From NCBI GenBank assembly GCA_964020055.1, contig OZ026533.1, forward strand, positions 620,001 to 684,000: a stretch of 64,000 nt of DNA, read 5' to 3'. Source of the stretch: G964020055 sp964020055 (GTDB lineage Bacteria > Pseudomonadota > Alphaproteobacteria > WRAU01 > Hepatincolaceae). Both the position numbers and the translations under genes were made by a program. Each line of letters starts with the position of its first letter. The first letter of the stretch is position 1. Shown here piece by piece: positions 9,072-18,189 of the stretch. Under the pieces are notes generated by a model that had not been told where the DNA came from, searched no databases, and was given only the letters and a program-made list of their open reading frames with translations.

Positions 9072-10271
9072 TTATTCAGCCTTTATACTGTAAAGATTTC
9101 CATAACTTGTAAGTAACAAGATATTGTCATTTGTTATGATTGGCTGCACAGCTGTTGTTTCAACTTCTGATGAATATGTTTTATATGTATCTAATAAAAT
9201 TCCATTTGCTTTATCAAATGTTTGTATCTCACCCATTGAATTAATAAGCAAAATTTTATCATTTACAATCACAGGATAATACCAAATTAAAATTCCTACT
9301 TTTGGCTTTTTTGAACCAATAAGTTGGGTTTTCCAATTAATATTACCAGTTATTCCATCTATGCTGTACAGTTCGTTATTTATTGATGATACTATGATAT
9401 TATTTTCATCTATTATATTTGGAGCAAAATAACTACCTTGAATATTTTGTTGCCAAACTATAGAATTTTTTAAAATATTATAAGCTACAACTTTATTTTG
9501 ATATAAAATAAGTAAAGTTTCTTTACCTATCATTTTGATTGGAGCTTTTATATCAGCTGTTGTTCCATTTTGTCTAAGATTAAATATTTCACGCGTTGCA
9601 ACTGAATAATTATTAATAATTTCCCCTGTAGCCTTATTTAAAATTAATACATTTGAATTAGAGGTTCCTAAATAAATATAATTTCCAAATATTGTTGGTG
9701 AAAATATATTATCTACTTGTAAATTAGTATTACTTATTGGAGTACTCCAAATGTTTTCACCTGTTGTAACATCTATATTTATGACATTTATATTAGAAAC
9801 TAAAATCAAACTATTTCCATCTATAATAGGTGCAGATATAATAGATAATAATAAGTTTTTATCCCATAATACAGTTTTACTATCTAATGAATATGAAACA
9901 ACTATACCTTCTGCAAAAGAAATAAACAAAGATCCATTATGATAACTAATTCCTTTAGGAGTTAAGTTTTTATAATCACTAGGCAAATAAAACATGTTTT
10001 TTTTATTTGTCTTAAGATCAAGCTGAACTATTGTATTATTTTTATCTAATAAATAAGCTTTGTCTTCAACCAATACAACATTAGCAATATCTCTTTTTTT
10101 ATTGTAAAATCGACCTATACTATTTTTTTTTATTATAGAGAAATTGAATTCCTTTGTAATAATAGGAAGCTCAGCAGTAAGATTACTATTTAACATAGGC
10201 CAATCTTCTGCAAACAAAGTATTAGATAATAAAGTAAAGAATATGATTAAAAATGATAATAGTTTTGTCAT
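9072..10271 (-). CDS. bamB: BamB-like outer membrane assembly beta-propeller protein
   Basis: This 399-residue protein carries repeated PQQ-type beta-propeller blades, seen as spaced motifs such as TTGENIWSTPI, ATGEIINNYSV and ITGNINWKTQL. BamB is the propeller accessory subunit of the BAM complex that inserts outer membrane proteins. A signal peptide spans residues 1-21 (hydrophobic core then NTLFA/EDW). Unlike E. coli BamB there is no lipobox cysteine, so it should be a soluble periplasmic protein or bind the complex without a lipid anchor. Its position between the yfgM-like gene and der is the conserved context and is the main reason for choosing BamB over another PQQ-propeller protein. 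Confidence 0.9.
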   Translation of the reverse strand: MTKLLSFLIIFFTLLSNTLFAEDWPMLNSNLTAELPIITKEFNFSIIKKNSIGRFYNKKRDIANVVLVEDKAYLLDKNNTIVQLDLKTNKKNMFYLPSDYKNLTPKGISYHNGSLFISFAEGIVVSYSLDSKTVLWDKNLLLSIISAPIIDGNSLILVSNINVINIDVTTGENIWSTPISNTNLQVDNIFSPTIFGNYIYLGTSNSNVLILNKATGEIINNYSVATREIFNLRQNGTTADIKAPIKMIGKETLLILYQNKVVAYNILKNSIVWQQNIQGSYFAPNIIDENNIIVSSINNELYSIDGITGNINWKTQLIGSKKPKVGILIWYYPVIVNDKILLINSMGEIQTFDKANGILLDTYKTYSSEVETTAVQPIITNDNILLLTSYGNLYSIKAE

Positions 10272-10277
10272 AATATA

Positions 10278-10949
10278 TTAGTTACCTATATATCCTACAA
10301 CTAGACTTTCAATCCTAGATGCTCTGTCTTTTAAACTTTGAGGTGCTAAATCTGCAGTTGAAATTTTATGTAATTCTATTAAAGCTTCTTTGTAATTTCC
10401 TTGTTTAATTAACAATGCTGAATACATTTCTAAGTTAAAATAATAATAAGTATCTTTTTCATTTAATGATTGTTTTATGTCTTGTAGTAATGTTTTATCT
10501 TCCATATTACTGTTCATACGTATCATAAACTCTATTGAAAGCAATATATCCGAGTAATATGCAGGAATATTTGTAGTTTCCTTCTTAGCTTCTTTCAAAG
10601 TGTCAACTGCTTCTTTTATTTTATTATCTTTTAAAAATAATTTCACTTTTTCTAAATAAGAAATGAATTGATAACCTGATGTTCCTTCTTGGATTAAATT
10701 ATCTAGTATAGCAATAGCCTGTTTATTATCTTTTTTTTCTATTAATTCTTTAGCATGATAAAAATTAATGCTATTTTTTTCTGCTTTACTTTGCATATAA
10801 TAATTATAACTAAAATAAGAACCTAATATTACTGCTAGAACTATAAAAATAAAAAACAAATGCAATTTATAAGTTGCTAAAAAATTTAAAATTTTATCTT
10901 TACGAAGATCAGCTTTTACTTCTCTTAAAAATTGGTCGTCTGATTGCAT
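10278..10949 (-). CDS. YfgM/DUF2133-type membrane-anchored TPR protein
   Basis: This is an inner-membrane protein with a short cytosolic N-terminus (the FLREVKADLRKDK block typical of alphaproteobacterial members), one transmembrane helix at about residues 28-47 and a periplasmic helical repeat region resembling TPRs. In E. coli YfgM associates with the Sec translocon and periplasmic chaperones, and its gene precedes bamB and der as here. I chose the ATG at 10,949, preceded by GGGG with 8-base spacing, over the upstream TTG at 10,976, because homologues begin at this point. It ends six bases before bamB. Confidence 0.88.
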   Translation of the reverse strand: MQSDDQFLREVKADLRKDKILNFLATYKLHLFFIFIVLAVILGSYFSYNYYMQSKAEKNSINFYHAKELIEKKDNKQAIAILDNLIQEGTSGYQFISYLEKVKLFLKDNKIKEAVDTLKEAKKETTNIPAYYSDILLSIEFMIRMNSNMEDKTLLQDIKQSLNEKDTYYYFNLEMYSALLIKQGNYKEALIELHKISTADLAPQSLKDRASRIESLVVGYIGN

Positions 10950-11148
10950 ACTAAAAACCCCGATTACAATAAACAAATATATTCACAAAAAGTATTATTT
11001 ATACAAAATAGTTATTCAAAAATAAGTCACTCTGTGAATAACATAAAGATTATGAACATAAATCGAATACTCAAAATACATTAATACTTTAGCAGAAAGC
11101 ATTTATAAAAACAAGATAATGAATATATATTTAAAAAATAAAACTTAT

Positions 11149-11598
11149 CTATAATATAAATTTTTTTAAAATAGTTTTTTTCAAATAAGAATCTTGCATG
11201 GCTTTTGGTTGATGTTGATAAGGTATACAAAAATCTATCATCATCAATACTAGTGAGGCTATAACAATGCTTTTTATTAAACCAAATCCTAAGCCTAATA
11301 TATGATTTAATTTAGGGTTTATTTTTAAAGAACTTAATAACATGTTTATTAAAACAAATGTACCTAATAAGCTTAATAAAAATACTATCCCATAACTAAG
11401 TATATAAGCTATTGCCTGTATAGGAATAACAGTTAATATATATGGAGATAGATCTTTTCCTACACTATACGATAATAATCCAGATATTAATAAAGAAATA
11501 CCAGATGTGAACTCTGACACAAATCCTTTAAACATTGAAAAAATTGACGACGCTAATATTATAAAAATTATAATAAAATCAAAACCAGTTAATGTCAT
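11149..11598 (-). CDS. cvpA: CvpA family membrane protein
   Basis: This is a 149-residue protein with four predicted transmembrane helices. It opens with the family-typical start, FDFIIIFIILASSIFSMFKG, followed by a G-rich second helix. CvpA proteins are linked to envelope homeostasis and colicin V production; the biochemical role is not established. It is 18 bases downstream of secA on the same strand and is probably co-transcribed with it. The roughly 200 bases after it hold no gene. Confidence 0.88.
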   Translation of the reverse strand: MTLTGFDFIIIFIILASSIFSMFKGFVSEFTSGISLLISGLLSYSVGKDLSPYILTVIPIQAIAYILSYGIVFLLSLLGTFVLINMLLSSLKINPKLNHILGLGFGLIKSIVIASLVLMMIDFCIPYQHQPKAMQDSYLKKTILKKFIL

Positions 11599-11616
11599 AA
11601 AATACTCTTATTTTGT

Positions 11617-14235
11617 TTATTTTCCCTTGCCATGACAGTTCTTATACTTCAAACCTGAACCACATATACAAGGATCATTTCTACCTATCTTATTAGTAGT
11701 TATTTCTTCATTAGTATCTTTAGCTATTCCATTTTCATTTTCTACATCTGTCATTTGAATTTGTAAATGACATAAAATACCAATTAGCTGCTCTGCAAAC
11801 TGAGATAACATATCTGAGAATAACATAAATGATTCTCTTTGATATTCATGAAAAGGATCTTTGTTAGCATAAGCTCTTAAGTTTATAGAACCTCTTACAG
11901 CATCAAGCTCGTGTAAATTTCTTTTCCAAGCTGCATCTAATACTTGTAATGTTAATACTTTAATATTTTCTGCAAGTTGGGTTTCTTCCATAACAGATAA
12001 TTTTTCTTTTATATTAAGTTTAACCTTTTCTTTTATTATACTCTTTATTTCAGCAATATCTCTATCTTCATCAATAGCTAAAGATCTAATATCTAAATCA
12101 GCTATATTGAATATTCTTAGTATTTCTGATTTTATGCTACTAAAATTCCAATTATCTCTGTATACTTTTTCAGACATATATAAATTACATAAATTATCAA
12201 CTAAAGTATCTATATTTTCATTTATTAAATTATTAATATCAACTGTGCCGTTCATTATGTGTTTTCTTTGGTCATAAATGACAGTTCTTTGATCGTTAAT
12301 AACGTTATCAAATCTTAATAAGGTCTTACGTATATCAAAATTATAAGTTTCTACCCTTTTTTGTGCCTTTTCTATAGACTTAGAAATCATAGAATGTGAT
12401 ATAGCTTCATTTTCTTTGAAGCCTAAACGCTTTAATATATTTTCTAATTTAGATGAACCAAAAATCCTCATCAAATCATCTTCTAACGAGATATAAAAAG
12501 CAGAGCTACCAACTTCCCCTTGTCTTCCTGATCGACCACGTAACTGATTATCTATTCTACGGCTTTCATGTCTTTCAGTACCTATCACAAGTAAACCACC
12601 TAAAGATAAGACTTTTTGCTTATCTTCTGATACTTTTTTTGTAAGTTCATCTATTTGAATTTGGGTTTCTTCTGTGCCATCATCTATCAATCCTTGATTG
12701 GCCATAATAGCACTCAGATTTCCACCTAATTGAATATCTGTACCTCTCCCTGCCATATTAGTTGCAATAGTAACTGAATTTAAAGCACCAGCTTGAGCAA
12801 TAATATATGCCTCTTTTTCATGGTTTTTAGCATTTAATACATTATGTTTGATACCAGCTTTAGATAAGGCTTTCGATAATAATTCAGATTTTTCTATACT
12901 TACTGTTCCTATTAAAACAGGTCTTCCAACTTTATAAGCTTCTTTTACACAATCTACTAAAGCATTTTCTTTTTCTTTATAGGTCAAATAAATAATATCT
13001 TGCTTATCTATTCTAGCTAATGGTCTATTTGGTGGCATTACAAGAACTTTTAAACCATAAATTTCTAGAAATTCTTTTGCTTCTGTGGCTGCTGTTCCTG
13101 TCATTCCTGAAATTTTTGGATATAATTTGAAGTAATTTTGGAACGTAATTGACGCTAGTGTTTGAGTTTCTTCTTTTACCTTTACACCTTCTTTTGCTTC
13201 TAAAGCTTGATGTAAACCATCTGAATATCTTCTACCATCCATCATTCTACCTGTGAATTCATCTATTATGATAACTTCACCTTTTTGAACTATATAATCT
13301 GTTTCTTTGAAAAATAAATAATTAGCTTTCAAACTTTGACTTATATAATGATATAAATGAATATTATGAGAGTCAAATAACTTACCTTTTTGAATTATGC
13401 CTGCCTTTTTAAAGACATTTTCTAGGTTTTCTAGACCTTTTTCTGTAAAGTTTATTCTTTTATCTTTTTCATCTACTGTGAAATCTTCTTCTTTTTTAAA
13501 AAATTTCACTAAAGATTGCATGAATTTATATATTTCTGTGTTATCGTCTGCAGGCCCCGAAATAATTAAAGGAGTTCTAGCTTCATCTATCAAAATTGAA
13601 TCGACTTCATCTATAATTGCAAAATTAAATTCTCTTTGAACAAGTTCAGAAGAATTTAGTTTCATATTATCTCTTAAATAATCAAAACCAAATTCATTAT
13701 TAGTTCCATAAGTTATATCTGCTAAGTAAGCTGCTTGTCTGTCAGAATCTTGAGTTTTAGATGTCACACAACCAACTGATAAATCTAAAAAGTTAAAAAG
13801 TTTTGACATTATTTCAGAATCTCTTTCTGCTAAATAATCATTAACTGTAACAATATGAACACCTTTGCCTGATAGAGCGTTCAAATACGCAGGCAATGTA
13901 GACACTAAAGTTTTTCCTTCTCCTGTCATCATTTCTGCTATCATGCTATTGTGAAGTGTTATACCACCTAAAAGCTGTACATCATAATGTCTTTGTTTTA
14001 ATACCCTTTTAGAAGCTTCTCTAACTGTAGCAAAAGCTTCTGGAAGTATATTATCTAGAGTACTACCTTTTTTAATTTTTTCTTTGAAATAAGCAGTTTT
14101 ACCTTTTAAATCAGCATCAGATAATTTAGAAAACTCTTCTTCTAAATTATTTATAGTTACAACTAAAGGCATCATTTTTTTGATAATACTTTTATTATCA
14201 TCAATACCAAAAATAGATTTTATAAAATTAAACAT
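11617..14235 (-). CDS. secA: Protein translocase ATPase SecA
   Basis: SecA drives preproteins through SecYEG using ATP. The chain (872 residues from the chosen start) carries the Walker A motif MMTGEGKT near residue 84, the AIIDEVDSILIDEARTPL DEAD-type box, GRMMDGRRYSDGLHQALEAKEG, the second nucleotide domain with MAGRGTDI, and RQGEVGSSAFYISLEDDLM. It ends in the zinc-binding SEC-C motif with Cys-x-Cys-GSG and CHGKGK, which contacts SecB. I start it at the ATG 14,235, which has an AGGG sequence 5-9 bases upstream. The GTG six bases further up overlaps that site. Confidence 0.98.
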   Translation of the reverse strand: MFNFIKSIFGIDDNKSIIKKMMPLVVTINNLEEEFSKLSDADLKGKTAYFKEKIKKGSTLDNILPEAFATVREASKRVLKQRHYDVQLLGGITLHNSMIAEMMTGEGKTLVSTLPAYLNALSGKGVHIVTVNDYLAERDSEIMSKLFNFLDLSVGCVTSKTQDSDRQAAYLADITYGTNNEFGFDYLRDNMKLNSSELVQREFNFAIIDEVDSILIDEARTPLIISGPADDNTEIYKFMQSLVKFFKKEEDFTVDEKDKRINFTEKGLENLENVFKKAGIIQKGKLFDSHNIHLYHYISQSLKANYLFFKETDYIVQKGEVIIIDEFTGRMMDGRRYSDGLHQALEAKEGVKVKEETQTLASITFQNYFKLYPKISGMTGTAATEAKEFLEIYGLKVLVMPPNRPLARIDKQDIIYLTYKEKENALVDCVKEAYKVGRPVLIGTVSIEKSELLSKALSKAGIKHNVLNAKNHEKEAYIIAQAGALNSVTIATNMAGRGTDIQLGGNLSAIMANQGLIDDGTEETQIQIDELTKKVSEDKQKVLSLGGLLVIGTERHESRRIDNQLRGRSGRQGEVGSSAFYISLEDDLMRIFGSSKLENILKRLGFKENEAISHSMISKSIEKAQKRVETYNFDIRKTLLRFDNVINDQRTVIYDQRKHIMNGTVDINNLINENIDTLVDNLCNLYMSEKVYRDNWNFSSIKSEILRIFNIADLDIRSLAIDEDRDIAEIKSIIKEKVKLNIKEKLSVMEETQLAENIKVLTLQVLDAAWKRNLHELDAVRGSINLRAYANKDPFHEYQRESFMLFSDMLSQFAEQLIGILCHLQIQMTDVENENGIAKDTNEEITTNKIGRNDPCICGSGLKYKNCHGKGK

Positions 14236-14583
14236 TAGCACCCTATTATAAATTTCTTGTCAATACCATATAAGTACAAATAAATATAAAATCAATACTA
14301 AAATTATACTCATAACCTGCTTATAGTATCATAATTTTTGTAGATAAGGTACCAAAACTAGCACTTGCTCCAATAATTAGTAGTTTTTAATTGATTTTAT
14401 ACTTATTGCTGATAAATATTTTTAATATTGTACTTATACAATATCAAACAATATAATTCTTAATTAAGTTCATAAATAAAAATAAAATATATAAAATAAA
14501 AAATATATTTCCTCTTCCTATTAGTAATATCAAGCTTTTGATAATAACTATAAAAAGAATATGAATTTTTAACAAATTTTCTC
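14236..14583. other. AT-rich intergenic stretch between secA and tRNA-Leu
   Basis: About 350 bases separate the divergent secA (minus) and tRNA-Leu (plus). It should hold the secA promoter. A small inverted repeat (8 bp arms, loop CTTA) lies at about 14,422-14,443. I found no open frame of note, no SRP or other RNA core, and no tRNA. Confidence 0.6.
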
Positions 14584-14643
14584 TTGCTTAGTTGGTTATG
14601 TTTGTGTATATTAATAATTGTTCTTCTTTGAGGAACAATTTTT
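14584..14643 (+). promoter_or_regulatory. tRNA-Leu promoter followed by a leader hairpin
   Basis: A sigma70-like promoter is present: TTGCTT at 14,584-14,589, a 17-base spacer, then TATATT at 14,607-14,612. This puts the start site near 14,619. Immediately there, 14,616-14,640 forms an 11-bp stem with a TTT loop (one G-U pair), ending in a run of five T just before the tRNA. It resembles a terminator, but it sits too close to the start site to act as an ordinary one. It may instead be a 5-prime leader structure. Confidence 0.55.
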
Positions 14644-14648
14644 GGATT

Positions 14649-14735
14649 GCGAGTGTGGCGGAACAGGTAGACGCACAGGACTTAAAATCCTGCGATATTT
14701 ATATCGTACCGGTTCGATTCCGGTCATTCGCACCA
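14649..14735 (+). tRNA. tRNA-Leu (anticodon UAA)
   Basis: This is an 87-base type II tRNA with a long variable arm (CGATATTTATATCG). The acceptor arms GCGAGTG and CATTCGC pair, the anticodon stem is CAGGA/TCCTG, and the anticodon TAA is at 14,683-14,685. The T arm GGTTCGATTCC is canonical. CCA is encoded at the 3-prime end. Confidence 0.96.
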
Positions 14736-14836
14736 TTATATTTAATACTTTTCTGTATAATTATTCATAATATATCTTCAACCGTTGTCTATGATTAAAA
14801 ATATATTATAGAACCCTTATATAATATACTGTAATA

Positions 14837-15382
14837 TTAAGGTTTTTCTTCTTGAGTAAAGATCAATACATCTTCTGAATTTTTATTTTGTAAAATAAGT
14901 TGATCATCTTCGAACTTATAAAATACAACTTGTGATAACGTAGACAAAAATATATTTTCTAATTTAGATGACACCTCCTCACACATCATTTTAGTTACTC
15001 CAAGACCAGTAAAATCTATATAACCATTTTGAATTTCTTTTAAGTCGACTTGCCCTAACAACCTATTACATCCAGAAAACCCATAAATAGCACCATGAAT
15101 ATCTATAACTATATATGGCAAATGAGTATTTTTAAGAGGTTCTGTTTGCTCATCTCCTAACTTTTTCAGTACATATTTGTGATTAACTAAAGGAGAACTT
15201 GTTATTATATCAGATACTTCTTTTTCTTTGATATTACTCTCTTGTACTTGCAAAGATTCTTTTGTAATTTCTAAATTTTCTAAATTAGATAAACTTGCAT
15301 CTTTAGATTTAGTTCCTATCTTAGTTGCAAAACAAGAAGATAGGAAAAATGATAAAAATATAATCCAGTATTTATGATTCAC
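14837..15382 (-). CDS. META (HslJ-like) domain lipoprotein
   Basis: This is a probable outer-membrane or periplasmic lipoprotein. A signal sequence ends in a lipobox LSSC, giving lipidated Cys17 from the chosen start. A Ser/Lys/Glu-rich linker of about 50 residues leads into a C-terminal META domain, recognisable by GFSGCNRLLG followed later by TKMMCEEV, the paired-cysteine arrangement of HslJ-like proteins. Their function is uncertain; HslJ is linked to heat shock and novobiocin resistance in E. coli. No ATG is available. I chose the GTG at 15,382 because AGGG lies 8 bases upstream, whereas the earlier GTG at 15,391 overlaps that site. It lies downstream of purA. Confidence 0.8.
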   Translation of the reverse strand: MNHKYWIIFLSFFLSSCFATKIGTKSKDASLSNLENLEITKESLQVQESNIKEKEVSDIITSSPLVNHKYVLKKLGDEQTEPLKNTHLPYIVIDIHGAIYGFSGCNRLLGQVDLKEIQNGYIDFTGLGVTKMMCEEVSSKLENIFLSTLSQVVFYKFEDDQLILQNKNSEDVLIFTQEEKP

Positions 15383-15433
15383 TAAAAACACCCTTTGATG
15401 TATTAATAATAATAACTATATAAATAGTATATA

Positions 15434-16717
15434 TCATAATAAACTATTATCTATATATATGTTTTGTTCCCTTTTAGGACCTACTGAAATCATTGTGACA
15501 TTACATTTCAAAAAGTCACTTATGTAATTCACATATTTTTTACATTGTTCTGGTAATAGTTCAAAATCTTTAATTTCTGAAATATCTGTATCCCAGCTAT
15601 CAAATGTTTTATAAATAGGCTCTAATTTTTTTATATTTTCTATTGATGTTGGTATATAGTCTATAGTTTCACCATCTAATTTGTACCCTATACAAATTTT
15701 TATTTCTTGTAAAAAAGATAAAATATCTAACTTAGTCAACACAATATTTTTTATACCATTTTGCTCAACTGATGATTTTACAACTATCAAATCTAAAAAA
15801 CCACATCTTCTATCTCTAGAAGTTACAGATCCATACTCTTGGCCTTTTGTTCGTAGTGTTTCGCCAACTTCGTTAAGTTGTTCAGTTACAAATGGTCCTT
15901 CTCCAACACGAGTTGAGTATGCTTTTACAATACCTACTACATTATTTATATATGTATAAGGAATCCCTGTACCTATTAACAATCCTCCCACAGATGGTGA
16001 TGATGATGTTACATATGGATATGTCCCAAAATCAATATCTAACATAGATGCTTGTGCACCCTCAAAGATAATATATTTATTATCTTTTGCAGCTTGTCTT
16101 ATCAGGGTTTCTGAATTTATTATTCTATGTTTAACTTTATCTATAAGATCTTTGAACTCTTTTTCTATTTCTGTATAGGACATTTCATCTACATTATAAA
16201 TATGTTTTAGTATTTTGTTGTTTTCTATAACATTAATTTTTAATTTTTCTTTAAAAATATCAAAATCTAATAAGTCACAAGCTCTAATTCCTGTTCTTTT
16301 CATTTTGTCAGAGTAACAAAAACCTATACCTCTTTTAGTAGTACCAATTTTATTTTTAGAATATTGCTCACTTAATTCATCTAATTTTATATGATATGGC
16401 ATAATTATATGTGCCTTATCACTTATAAAAACATGGTTTGTTGATCTTCCTTTTTCTTCTAATACAGAAAGTTCTTTTAATAACACTTTTAAATCTACTA
16501 CAACGCCTGAACCTATTATACATTGTGCTGTATCATACAAAACACCTGATGGTAACAATTGTAAAATAAATTTTTCATCTCCTATCTTTATAGTATGCCC
16601 TGCATTATTACCACCTTGGAATCTAACAACTAAGTCTGCTTTTTTGGCTATTACATCAACAAACTTACCTTTTCCTTCATCACCCCACTGGGTTCCAAGT
16701 ACAACTACTGTTGTCAT
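15434..16717 (-). CDS. purA: Adenylosuccinate synthetase
   Basis: PurA joins aspartate to IMP using GTP, the first step from IMP to AMP. The 427-residue sequence has the N-terminal GTQWGDEGKGK loop with the catalytic Asp, the NNAGHT segment with the catalytic His, GTTKRGIGFCYSDK, EGAQASMLDIDFGTYPYVTSSS, and the GEGPFVTE and SRDRRCGFLDL blocks. AGGGAGGATTA immediately before the ATG is a very strong ribosome binding site. Purine interconversion genes are missing from many intracellular Rickettsiales, so their presence says this cell can make AMP from IMP. Confidence 0.98.
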   Translation of the reverse strand: MTTVVVLGTQWGDEGKGKFVDVIAKKADLVVRFQGGNNAGHTIKIGDEKFILQLLPSGVLYDTAQCIIGSGVVVDLKVLLKELSVLEEKGRSTNHVFISDKAHIIMPYHIKLDELSEQYSKNKIGTTKRGIGFCYSDKMKRTGIRACDLLDFDIFKEKLKINVIENNKILKHIYNVDEMSYTEIEKEFKDLIDKVKHRIINSETLIRQAAKDNKYIIFEGAQASMLDIDFGTYPYVTSSSPSVGGLLIGTGIPYTYINNVVGIVKAYSTRVGEGPFVTEQLNEVGETLRTKGQEYGSVTSRDRRCGFLDLIVVKSSVEQNGIKNIVLTKLDILSFLQEIKICIGYKLDGETIDYIPTSIENIKKLEPIYKTFDSWDTDISEIKDFELLPEQCKKYVNYISDFLKCNVTMISVGPKREQNIYIDNSLL

Positions 16718-16756
16718 TAATCCTCCCTATACTAAATGTGCTTTATATTCTGAACT

Positions 16757-17332
16757 TTAACTGATATTAGACAAACACGGAAAGTTGTCTTCTTTTTTAT
16801 TAAGTAAAACTATATCTACCTTTTGATTATATTGTTGTGCCTTCTTTGAATTTTCTTTATAAGTATTAAGATTATTCGAACAAAAATATATTTTTATGTA
16901 GTTATCTGCTATTTTGTTTTTTTGCAAAAGATTTTTTATATAAGACGCTCTGTTAAGAGATAATAACAATGCTTCATTCAATCCAATTTTGTTTTCTTCT
17001 GTATTGCTTGTATGAGCTATTATTGCTATTTTTTGTGTACATTTTCTATGCAATTCTGTGATATTTCTTATGATATTATTTATGTTGCTTTTATTATCTA
17101 ATTTATATGAATATTCAGGAAAATAAACAGTTGCTATCATCCAATCTTCTGAAGAAGAATATTCATTTTTCAAAAAACAGTCATTTTCAGTTTCATCACG
17201 AGTTGCATAGACTAATTTTTTTCTTTCAAGATAATTTTTTTTATTTTGATTGTCAGAAAATCTATGGCATGACATTATAGTAAAAATAGCGATTAATATA
17301 ATCAATAGGGATTTGTAATTAGTACTATTCAC
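16757..17332 (-). CDS. OmpA-like peptidoglycan-binding lipoprotein
   Basis: The 191-residue protein has a lipoprotein signal (IFTIMSC, lipidated Cys22), a short linker and a C-terminal domain with the OmpA/Pal pattern: a beta strand VYFPEYSY, then IAIIAHTSNTEEN, LSLNRASYIKNLL and QYNQKVDIVLL. This family anchors the outer envelope to peptidoglycan. The domain is divergent: the usual GHTD reads AHTS, and the Asp and Arg that contact diaminopimelate are not clearly kept. The GTG start is supported by AAGGA 8 bases upstream and lies inside the 3-prime end of the preceding hydrolase gene, so the two are coupled. Confidence 0.72.
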   Translation of the reverse strand: MNSTNYKSLLIILIAIFTIMSCHRFSDNQNKKNYLERKKLVYATRDETENDCFLKNEYSSSEDWMIATVYFPEYSYKLDNKSNINNIIRNITELHRKCTQKIAIIAHTSNTEENKIGLNEALLLSLNRASYIKNLLQKNKIADNYIKIYFCSNNLNTYKENSKKAQQYNQKVDIVLLNKKEDNFPCLSNIS

Positions 17333-18062
17333 TTGATATATCCTTTTCTATCCAATTTAATAGTAACTTTGAAACTTCATATGGAGAATCTATTGGTGAT
17401 AAGTGCGAACAATTATCAATTATGCAAATATCAGATAAAGGAAGTTCTTCGTTCATTTGGTAATGAACAGATGGATTTGTTATTTCATCAAACTCAGAAC
17501 CAATAATCAAAAATGGTATATTGGAAATTAACATGTTTGATTTATAGTTTGTTCTAGATAAAGCTAACTTATGTTGATTTATAAGTCCCTGTCTTCCAAT
17601 TTGATTTGCCATTTCTTTTAAAAGATTGATTTTTTCTGTCGTTATATTATGTAGATAAGATTTGATATTTTTATCATTTATTCCTATAAAATTATCATCT
17701 TTTATTATTTCAAGATCTTTTATTATATTCTTTCGATTTTGAATTTTGAAATCTGTATCTTCGCTCCAAGTTGTATTTATTAAACAAGCTTTCTTAATAA
17801 GATTTGGATTTTGTTTTATTATTTCCATAGCAACATACCCACCTAAAGATGTACCTACTAAGTAACATTTATCATCGGTTATTTTTTTTATTTCATTAAT
17901 TATATATTCTGCTGCTTTTTTAATGTCAGGTATGTCTTTTATTGTAAAAGTATGGATATTAGCAGTAATATTATTAATATTTGCAATGGCTTCAAATTGT
18001 TTGCTATACATTTTTTCAGTACACATCAAAGCTGGAATAAATATTATATTTATATTTTTCAT
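17325..18062 (-). CDS. Alpha/beta hydrolase
   Basis: This is a 245-residue alpha/beta-hydrolase fold protein. The nucleophile elbow GTSLGGY is near residue 90, the probable acid is in GSEFDEIT, and the catalytic histidine is in DNCSHLSPID, giving an intact Ser-Asp-His triad. There is no signal peptide, so it is cytosolic. The substrate cannot be read from the sequence; BioH-like carboxylesterases and related lyases share this layout. Its stop lies inside the start region of the downstream OmpA-like lipoprotein gene (8-base overlap). GGGATTAT precedes the ATG. Confidence 0.82.
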   Translation of the reverse strand: MKNINIIFIPALMCTEKMYSKQFEAIANINNITANIHTFTIKDIPDIKKAAEYIINEIKKITDDKCYLVGTSLGGYVAMEIIKQNPNLIKKACLINTTWSEDTDFKIQNRKNIIKDLEIIKDDNFIGINDKNIKSYLHNITTEKINLLKEMANQIGRQGLINQHKLALSRTNYKSNMLISNIPFLIIGSEFDEITNPSVHYQMNEELPLSDICIIDNCSHLSPIDSPYEVSKLLLNWIEKDISSE

Positions 18063-18189
18063 ATAATCCCTTTGGTCTTGGGCATTTACAAACCTACAAA
18101 TGAAATATACATTATTTTTAAATATTTGCGATTATATTTTAAAAAATTAGTTTATTAATTAATTAAATGTATTTTTCTAATAGGATTAT

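Noticed and set aside
11617..14241. GTG start of secA six bases upstream of the chosen ATG
   Set aside because: The GTG overlaps the likely ribosome binding site. The ATG at 14,235 has proper spacing.
14592..14798. 68-codon open frame on the plus strand across tRNA-Leu
   Set aside because: It overlaps the tRNA gene entirely and the frame is a by-product of the tRNA sequence. It has no homology signal.
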